Shown: positions 1 through 5,009 of the stretch, in pieces
How the letters are laid out: each line of letters begins with the position of its first letter
Numbering within the stretch: the stretch's first letter is position 1
Assembly: GCA_019120475.1 (NCBI GenBank)
Contig: DWVA01000245.1
Location: forward strand, 1-5,009
Origin: Candidatus Blautia intestinipullorum
Lineage (GTDB): Bacteria; Bacillota; Clostridia; Lachnospirales; Lachnospiraceae
Direction: 5' to 3'
Length of the DNA stretch: 5,009 nucleotides
Position numbers and translations under genes: made by a program
Notes under the pieces: generated by a model
Databases searched by the model: none
Told to the model about the DNA's origin: nothing
Seen by the model: the letters and a program-made list of their open reading frames with translations, nothing else

Positions 1-2
1 AT

Positions 3-890
3 TATCAGTACGCCATGATCGTAGACAGTGGAAACGAGGAACTGTGGGACGCGGTGTACACCAGCGCCCGGGAACAGGCGGAGAAATACAGAGTGAACCT
101 GGAATTGATGGTCAGCAGCAAGGCGGACGGGTACGATGAGCTGGATTATATGGAGATCAGCATAGCCGCGGGAGTGGATGGGATCATTCTGGAGTATAAC
201 GGAGAAAATAATCTGAAGGAAGAGATCAATAAGGCTGTGGAGCAGGGAATCCCCGTAGTCACGGTAATGAACGACGCACAGGACAGTCTCAGACAGAGTT
301 TCGTGGGGGTGAACGACTATCAGAGAGGGCAGGCTTACGGCGAACAGGTGGTGAGCCTGATGGACGAAAATACCCGCTATGTCCTTATCCTTCTGGACAG
401 CGAGGAGGGAGATCTGGAGAAAAATCAGATCTACAGTCTTATCAGCAACGCTGTGATGCAGGTGGCGCCTACGGGGAAAGCCTGTCAGGTGTTTGCCCGG
501 AACATGTCCACCGGAAGCAAGTTTGATATCGAGGAAACCATAAGGCAGATCTTCCAGGATCCCATGGGACCGCCCCAGATCCTGGTGTGTATGGACGAGA
601 CCACAACGGAATGCGCCTATCAGGCCATGATCGATTTTAACGTGGTGGGAGACGTGAAGATCATAGGTTATTATGAATCGGATACGATCATGGACGCGGT
701 GCGAAAGGGGCTGATCCCGGTCACCTGTACGCTGGATACGGAGCAGCTGGGAAGAGATACGGTGGACGCTCTGTGGGAGTACGGACAGGAAGGAAGAGTG
801 AATTCCTACTATAATGTAGATCTGAAGTTTATCACAAAGGAAACGGCGGATGAAATTTCGGAAGGAGAAAACGGAAATGAAAACAGCTAA
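3..890 (+). CDS. Periplasmic-binding-protein-like sugar sensor, 5' partial (XylFII-like position)
   Basis: This is the C-terminal 295 residues of a type 1 periplasmic binding protein (Peripla_BP_4/LacI-like fold). The reading frame is open to the window edge, and the first visible codons (YQYAMIVDSGNEELW) are already the first beta strand of the fold. The ATG at 15 has no Shine-Dalgarno and is internal, so the true start and a signal peptide or membrane anchor lie upstream. Counting from that ATG, family landmarks are AAGVDGIIL (51-59), GIPVVTV (78-84), FVGVNDYQRGQ (96-106), and IIGYYESD (216-223) followed by a KGLIPVTCTLD segment (231-241) and a G246-containing helix. It overlaps a LytS-type kinase gene by 14 nt and no permease gene lies beside it, which suggests an extracytoplasmic ligand sensor for that kinase. 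An ordinary transport binding protein is the alternative. The ligand is not determined; xylose or another pentose is inferred only from the downstream xylF. The fold is secure and the sensory role is inference. Confidence 0.85.
   Translation, partial: YQYAMIVDSGNEELWDAVYTSAREQAEKYRVNLELMVSSKADGYDELDYMEISIAAGVDGIILEYNGENNLKEEINKAVEQGIPVVTVMNDAQDSLRQSFVGVNDYQRGQAYGEQVVSLMDENTRYVLILLDSEEGDLEKNQIYSLISNAVMQVAPTGKACQVFARNMSTGSKFDIEETIRQIFQDPMGPPQILVCMDETTTECAYQAMIDFNVVGDVKIIGYYESDTIMDAVRKGLIPVTCTLDTEQLGRDTVDALWEYGQEGRVNSYYNVDLKFITKETADEISEGENGNENS
862..867 (+). promoter_or_regulatory. Ribosome binding site for the histidine kinase
   Basis: AAGGAG lies 9 nt before the ATG at 877, inside the 3' end of the upstream gene. 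It is a better match to the anti-Shine-Dalgarno than the AAAGGA (836-841) that precedes the alternative ATG at 850, so it favours 877 as the kinase start. Both starts are in the same frame and differ by nine residues. Confidence 0.7.
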
Positions 891-2400
891 CAGAAAACGG
901 TGGGTGGATATCCCCCTTGCCAGGAAGGTTTTGATCGCTGTGGGCAGTATATCGGTTCTCCTTCTGCTGATCGATTCCCTTCTGTATTTTCAGGTAAACA
1001 GGATCATCAGGAGGATGGATACGGTATATTCCAGCAACGTTAACATGACGGGGCTTTCGGAATCCCTGGATACGGTACAGGACGATCTTTATTCTTATTT
1101 AAGCGTTAACAGTTCAGACGCTCTTGAGGAATATTACCGCAGCGAGCAGGCGTACAGAAACCTTCTGGGAAGCCTGAATCTGGAGATCACCTCAAACCCC
1201 GCGAAGCTTCTGGAGCGTAAGATCCGCAGGATGTCCAATACATATCTCGCCCTGGCGGAAGACGCGGTGACGGCCAAGAGGGGCCGTAACGTGGAAAAAT
1301 ACAAGACGCTTTACGATGAGACCCAGAATTTGTACGGCTATATCAACAGTTATATTGAAGAGCTGAACAGCCAGCAGTTCCGGAACAATTCCTCCAGTTA
1401 CCAGACCCTGCGTGAGGCCCTTACTTATCTGGAAGTTTCCAGTATGGTGATCATGACCGTGATGATGGGGATCAGTATCGCCATTCTGTTCCTGCTGACA
1501 AAAGAGATGATCGTGCCTCTGACCAATCTGGCGGAGACGGCCAATCTGGTAGGTCAGGGAAACTTCAGCGTAAAGATGCCGGAGACGGATTCCAGAGATG
1601 AAGTGGGGATCGTGACCAGGGCTTTCAACACCATGGTAAAAAGTCTGGAAGAATACATTATCCGTACCAAAGAAAGTATGGAAAAGGAACAGCAGATGAT
1701 GGAGAAGGAACTTCTGATGGAGAATCATCTGAAAGAAGCCCAGCTCCGTTACCTCCAGTCCCAGATCAATCCTCATTTCCTTTTTAATTCCCTGAACGCC
1801 GGCGCCCAGCTTGCCATGATGGAGGATGCGGAGAAGACCTGTGTCTTCGTGGAAAAAATGGCAGATTTTTTCCGTTACAATGTAAAAAAAGGAATGGGCG
1901 ACGCCAGTCTTTCGGAAGAAATTGAGGCCGTGGAGAACTATGTTTATATCCTTAACGTGCGTTTTGCCGGGGATATCCATTATACCAAAAACATAGACAA
2001 AAGAGTTCTGGACGTGCGGGTTCCCAGTATGATCCTTCAGCCCATCGTGGAAAACGCGGTGAATCACGGAATCCGCAATATCGAGCGGGAGGGCACGATC
2101 CATCTGGAAGTACAGAAGGACGGTGGGAACATCGTGATCAGTGTGAAGGATAACGGAAAAGGAATGAGTCCGGAGCGGATCGAAGAGGTGTTAAGCGGCC
2201 ATGCCGGAGACGGGGAGGAACAGTCGGATTCCACCGGTATCGGTATGAATAACGTGATCAGCCGCCTGGAACTTTACTATGACCGCAAAAATCTGATGGA
2301 AATATACAGTGAAGGGGAGGATAAGGGTACGGAAGTGATCCTTACCATTCCGCAGACCAGAGAGGGGGACGAGACAGATGTACAGGATCATGCTGGCTGA
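877..2400 (+). CDS. LytS/YesM-type sensor histidine kinase (HAMP, His_kinase, HATPase_c)
   Basis: A 507-residue membrane histidine kinase expected to autophosphorylate and pass phosphate to the adjacent YesN-type regulator. Order: basic cytoplasmic N-terminus; membrane helix 1 at about 18-38; extracytoplasmic, helix-rich sensor domain at about 39-187; membrane helix 2 at about 188-208; HAMP at about 208-262 (including a DEVG motif); charged coiled coil at about 262-290; His_kinase domain with the phosphoacceptor H300 in QINPHFLFNSLN; HATPase_c domain with N box QPIVENAVNHG (N393, H397), G1 box DNGKGM (D424, G426, G428) and G2 box TGIGMNNV (G454, G456). All expected catalytic motifs are intact. 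The start at 877 is chosen for its stronger Shine-Dalgarno; an in-frame ATG at 850 would add nine residues. The gene overlaps the upstream binding-protein gene by 14 nt and the regulator by 23 nt. The sensor region shows no recognisable small-molecule fold such as PAS or Cache, which fits sensing through a protein partner, namely the upstream binding protein. That partnership is inferred. Confidence 0.93.
   Translation: MKTANRKRWVDIPLARKVLIAVGSISVLLLLIDSLLYFQVNRIIRRMDTVYSSNVNMTGLSESLDTVQDDLYSYLSVNSSDALEEYYRSEQAYRNLLGSLNLEITSNPAKLLERKIRRMSNTYLALAEDAVTAKRGRNVEKYKTLYDETQNLYGYINSYIEELNSQQFRNNSSSYQTLREALTYLEVSSMVIMTVMMGISIAILFLLTKEMIVPLTNLAETANLVGQGNFSVKMPETDSRDEVGIVTRAFNTMVKSLEEYIIRTKESMEKEQQMMEKELLMENHLKEAQLRYLQSQINPHFLFNSLNAGAQLAMMEDAEKTCVFVEKMADFFRYNVKKGMGDASLSEEIEAVENYVYILNVRFAGDIHYTKNIDKRVLDVRVPSMILQPIVENAVNHGIRNIEREGTIHLEVQKDGGNIVISVKDNGKGMSPERIEEVLSGHAGDGEEQSDSTGIGMNNVISRLELYYDRKNLMEIYSEGEDKGTEVILTIPQTREGDETDVQDHAG
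2362..2368 (+). promoter_or_regulatory. Ribosome binding site for the response regulator
   Basis: GAGGGGG lies 9 nt before the ATG at 2378 and within the last codons of the kinase gene. It supports that start and implies that regulator translation is coupled to kinase translation. Confidence 0.6.
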
Positions 2401-3970
2401 CGACGAGGGGATCATGCTGGAGGCCCTGAGGAATATCATCGAATCCAATTTCGGGGATGAATGTGAGATCGCTACAGCCAAGACCGGAAGGGCTGTGGTG
2501 GAACTGGCGGAGAGTTTCCGGCCGGACATTGCTTTTATGGACATCCAGATGCCGGGATTGAACGGGATACAGGCGATGAAAGAAATCCAGAAATTCAACA
2601 GCAATATCGTTTTTATCGTGATCTCGGCCTACGATAAATTCAGTTACGCAAGGGAAGCCATTAATCTGGGCGTTCTGGAATATCTCACCAAGCCGGTAAA
2701 TAAGCGGGTTATCGTAGACGTCTGTATGAAGGCCATGCACAAGGTGGACGAAGCCCGTCAGAAGCGGAGCGACGATCTGGAGATCCGGGAGAAGCTGGAA
2801 ACGGTGATCCCCATCCTGGAAAGCGGATACATTTATAATCTTCTTCTGCAGGATGCTTTTCACAATTATAACGACAAGTACCGCCAGCTGATGGGGATAG
2901 AGGAAGAATACGGTTTTATCATTGTGATCGAATTCGGCGACAACAATGAGAACGGTACGCTTACCAATGCGGTGGGCGCAGGCGTCCGGGCGGAAAAGAA
3001 CTACCCGGAACTCCGGGAGATCGCCAGGGAGTTTTTTCACTGCCTGGTAGGTCCGGTTATGGGAAACAGGGTGGTGCTCATGGTGCCGTCGGAAAAAGAT
3101 TCCCTTTCCTATGAAGAGCGGGTACATATCCTCACCAGGACAAGAAACATGGTCCACAAGCTGGAGACAAGGATCGACAGCAGGTTCCGGGCCGGAATAG
3201 GCAGAACCAAGAAAGAGGCCAATCTGAGAGAATCCTACGCCGAGGCTCTCAAGGCACTCCGGGAGGAAGACAGCCATGTGGTCCATATCAACGATATCAC
3301 CCTTCTTCCGGACGAAGATACGGAAATGTCGGAGGAGATGGAGAACAGATATTTTCAGAGCGTGCTGAAGCAGGACATTGCCGGGGCGTCGGAGGCGGTG
3401 GAAAGTCTTTTCCGATGGATGGAAAATCATTACGCGGATCAGGCGGAGGAGATGAAATTCAAAACTCTGGAACTCCTGATCCGTCTGGAAGCCAGAGTGT
3501 CAGAGGACGGAAGATCCGGAGGAAAGCAGAAGAACCGGAGTCGTTATTTTAAGGAACTGCAGGACGTTGCGGATACAGAACAGCTGAAGAACTGGTTCTG
3601 GGAGCAGACGAGGGATATCTGCAGGAATATGGAAGCGGCGAAGGAGAAACAGTCCGAGACGGTAATGGAGAAGGCCCAGAGTTATATCCGGGAGAACTTT
3701 CAGAAGGACCTTACGCTGGACGAAGTTTCCAGAGTGGTGGATATCAGTCCCTATTACTTCAGCAAGCTGTTCAAACAGGAGACAGGAGAGAATTTTATAG
3801 AATATCTTACCAAAGTACGGATCCGGAACGCCAAAGACCTTCTGAGAAATCCGGAATATTCCATCAAAGAGGTGTGCGTCCGTTCCGGTTATGGCGATCC
3901 CAACTATTTCAGCAGGATCTTCAAGAAATACGAGGGGATCACGCCCAGCGAATACAGAGAAAGGCTGTGA
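2378..3970 (+). CDS. YesN-type response regulator with AraC-family DNA-binding domain
   Basis: A 530-residue transcription regulator, the cytoplasmic output of the kinase encoded just upstream. The receiver domain spans about residues 2-122: acidic pair D8/D9, phosphoacceptor D55 in FMDIQMPG, switch S83 in VISAYD, and K105 in YLTKPV, so phosphorylation competence looks intact. The middle region (about 130-420) contains a stretch near 175-300 with GIGRTKKEANLRESYAEALK, which resembles the degenerate GGDEF-like domain seen in CdaR/YesN-type regulators; this assignment is tentative. The C-terminal AraC/XylS domain (about 430-530) has two helix-turn-helix units: LTLDEVSRVVDISPYYFSKL, then SIKEVCVRSGYGDPNYFSRI, followed by the family's usual YEGITPSEYR end. 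The length is usual for long YesN regulators. By analogy with the XylFII-LytS-YesN system, the likely target is a promoter controlling xylF and the transporter genes. The start overlaps the kinase gene by 23 nt and the stop is 4 nt before the next gene. Confidence 0.93.
   Translation: MYRIMLADDEGIMLEALRNIIESNFGDECEIATAKTGRAVVELAESFRPDIAFMDIQMPGLNGIQAMKEIQKFNSNIVFIVISAYDKFSYAREAINLGVLEYLTKPVNKRVIVDVCMKAMHKVDEARQKRSDDLEIREKLETVIPILESGYIYNLLLQDAFHNYNDKYRQLMGIEEEYGFIIVIEFGDNNENGTLTNAVGAGVRAEKNYPELREIAREFFHCLVGPVMGNRVVLMVPSEKDSLSYEERVHILTRTRNMVHKLETRIDSRFRAGIGRTKKEANLRESYAEALKALREEDSHVVHINDITLLPDEDTEMSEEMENRYFQSVLKQDIAGASEAVESLFRWMENHYADQAEEMKFKTLELLIRLEARVSEDGRSGGKQKNRSRYFKELQDVADTEQLKNWFWEQTRDICRNMEAAKEKQSETVMEKAQSYIRENFQKDLTLDEVSRVVDISPYYFSKLFKQETGENFIEYLTKVRIRNAKDLLRNPEYSIKEVCVRSGYGDPNYFSRIFKKYEGITPSEYRERL
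3960..3964 (+). promoter_or_regulatory. Weak ribosome binding site for the xylF-like gene
   Basis: AAAGG ends 10 nt before the ATG at 3975 and lies in the last codons of the regulator gene. It is a modest match. Translation may be helped by ribosomes terminating at the regulator stop (3968-3970), only 4 nt upstream. Confidence 0.4.
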
Positions 3971-3974
3971 GAAA

Positions 3975-5009
3975 ATGGCTCTAAAAAGAAAAATCTATAC
4001 GACGGTCCTTCTGGCTGCAGGCCTGTTTCTGACAGGCTGCGGCGTCGTCGAGACGGAACCCGAGGAAAACACAGAGACAGAAGTGCAGGAAGAGGAGAGC
4101 GCAATCAGCATCGGATTCAGCTTTGACACCTTTGTTCTGGACCGCTGGCTGAGAGACAGAGACGCCTTTGTGGCGACCGCGGAGGAGCTGGGAGCGGAGA
4201 CGAATGTGCAGAACGCCAACGGGGACGTGGAGGAGCAGATCGAACAGATCCGCTATCTTATCCGCAAGCAGGTGGACGTCCTGGTGGTGGTGGCCACAGA
4301 CTGCGAGGCTCTCTCCGATGTGATGACCGAGGCGAAGGACGCCGGGATCAGAACCATATCCTATGATCGCCTGATCCATAATGCGGATACTGATCTTTAT
4401 ATCTCCTTTGATAATGAAAGAGTCGGGGAACTGATGGCGGAGACCCTTATAGAAGAAGTTCCCGAAAACAGTGAGATCTTTATGATCCAGGGACCGGAGG
4501 CGGACAACAATGTTCAGCTTGTGCGCAAGGGGTTTGAGAGAGTGATCGAGGACAGCGGCCTTAAGGTGGTATATACCGCTAACTGCGAGGGCTGGCTGGC
4601 GGAACTGGCTGTGGAATCGCTGAACGAAGGCCTGGAGGAATATCCAAAAGTCGCCGGCATTATGTGCGGCAACGACGGTATAGCCGGCCAGGTGATCAAC
4701 ACTCTGGCGGAGACAAGAAGAGCCGGAAGCATTCCCGTAGTGGGCCAGGACGGAGATCTGGCTGCCTGTCAGCGGATTGTGGAGGGAACCCAGTATATGA
4801 CCGTGTTCAAGCAGATGGAAAAAGAGGCGGAGGCCGCTGCGGAATTCGCCGTGAAGCTGGCAAAGGGAGAGGAGATTGACACCGGCGGCGTCACCATGAA
4901 CGACGGTTCCTACGATGTTCCCGCTTATCTTCTGGAGCCGGTGGCAGTCACAGAGGACAATCTGGACGAAGTCGTGATCGACAGCGGGTTTTACAGCCGG
5001 GAGGACATA
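3975..5009 (+). CDS. xylF: D-xylose ABC transporter substrate-binding lipoprotein XylF, 3' partial
   Basis: The sugar-binding component of a XylFGH-type ABC importer, expected to sit on the outer face of the membrane and deliver D-xylose to the permease. The 345 visible residues begin with a lipoprotein signal: basic MALKRK, a hydrophobic core, and lipobox LTGC with C22 as the lipidated cysteine. A strongly acidic linker follows (about 25-41). The binding domain then tracks E. coli XylF, as I recall it, along its whole length: LDRWLRDRDAF (55-65), IRKQVDVLVV (96-105), SYDRLI with D131/R132 (129-134), DLYISFDNERVGEL (140-153), DNN (177-179), GW (206-207), CGNDG with N233 (231-235), GQDGD (257-261), TVFK with K279 (276-279) and VPAYLLEPV (315-323). 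Positions recalled as sugar contacts (R57, D131, R132, N179, W207, N233, D259, K279) are kept. The visible end (VVIDSGFYSREDI) aligns with the last residues of E. coli XylF, so probably only a few codons are missing. A related pentose remains possible as substrate. The xylG and xylH genes are expected downstream. Confidence 0.9.
   Translation, partial: MALKRKIYTTVLLAAGLFLTGCGVVETEPEENTETEVQEEESAISIGFSFDTFVLDRWLRDRDAFVATAEELGAETNVQNANGDVEEQIEQIRYLIRKQVDVLVVVATDCEALSDVMTEAKDAGIRTISYDRLIHNADTDLYISFDNERVGELMAETLIEEVPENSEIFMIQGPEADNNVQLVRKGFERVIEDSGLKVVYTANCEGWLAELAVESLNEGLEEYPKVAGIMCGNDGIAGQVINTLAETRRAGSIPVVGQDGDLAACQRIVEGTQYMTVFKQMEKEAEAAAEFAVKLAKGEEIDTGGVTMNDGSYDVPAYLLEPVAVTEDNLDEVVIDSGFYSREDI

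Noticed and set aside
15..17. ATG at 15 as the true start of the first gene
   Set aside because: No Shine-Dalgarno precedes it, the frame is open upstream to the window edge, and the fold's first strand and any secretion signal would be cut off.
1192..2103. Long minus-strand open frame (303 codons) opposite the kinase gene
   Set aside because: It covers the opposite strand of the HAMP and His_kinase regions. The translation is unusually His-rich with no family motif, so it is best explained by codon bias on the coding strand.
2342..3430. Long minus-strand open frame (362 codons) opposite the regulator gene
   Set aside because: It lies fully opposite a regulator with intact receiver and AraC motifs. 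Its His/Phe/Leu-rich translation shows no recognisable domain and is typical of an antisense shadow.
3927..3955. AATAC repeated 24 nt apart near the end of the regulator gene, considered as an AraC-type operator for xylF
   Set aside because: Five bases is too short. Both copies encode conserved residues of the AraC C-terminus (KKY and SEY), so coding constraint explains them.
3981..4379. Minus-strand open frame opposite the 5' part of xylF
   Set aside because: The plus strand here encodes a lipoprotein signal and a clear XylF domain, so the reverse frame is a shadow without a supporting ribosome site or motif.
4664..4879. Short plus-strand open frame inside xylF
   Set aside because: It is out of frame within well-conserved XylF sequence, and its Arg/Gly-rich translation is a frame-shift artefact.

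Overview
The window is a tightly packed piece of one plus-strand operon with no gene-free stretch over 300 bases. It carries four consecutive genes: a secreted sugar-binding-type protein (5' end cut off by the window), a membrane sensor histidine kinase of the LytS/YesM type, a YesN-type response regulator with an AraC output domain, and a lipoprotein closely resembling the D-xylose-binding protein XylF (cut off a few residues before its expected stop). The C-terminal lipobox of a Gram-positive substrate-binding lipoprotein, the YesM/YesN pair, the purine-rich Shine-Dalgarno sites and the moderate GC content (about half by eye) point to a Bacillota member. A Lachnospiraceae/Clostridium-type gut anaerobe is the best guess, but the species cannot be read from this window.

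Layout: sensor binding protein at 3-890; histidine kinase at 877-2400, overlapping it by 14 nt; response regulator at 2378-3970, overlapping the kinase by 23 nt; XylF-like lipoprotein from 3975, only 4 nt after the regulator, running off the end at 5009. Overlaps of this kind imply co-transcription and translational coupling. No promoter, terminator, RNA gene, mobile element or CRISPR array is supported. The operon promoter presumably lies upstream of the window.

How it may work: the order binding protein - LytS-type kinase - YesN-type regulator - xylF matches, as I recall it, the XylFII-LytS-YesN three-component D-xylose sensing locus of Clostridium beijerinckii. There an extracytoplasmic binding protein carries sugar occupancy to the kinase and the regulator activates xylFGH transport genes. 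By analogy, the first protein here would be the sugar sensor, the kinase and regulator would relay the signal, and the lipoprotein would feed an ABC importer whose ATPase (xylG) and permease (xylH) genes should follow beyond the window. The sensor protein is not XylF-like in its visible pocket motifs, so its ligand is open. The system type is known; the less certain parts are the sensor's ligand and how xylF is controlled with almost no intergenic space.
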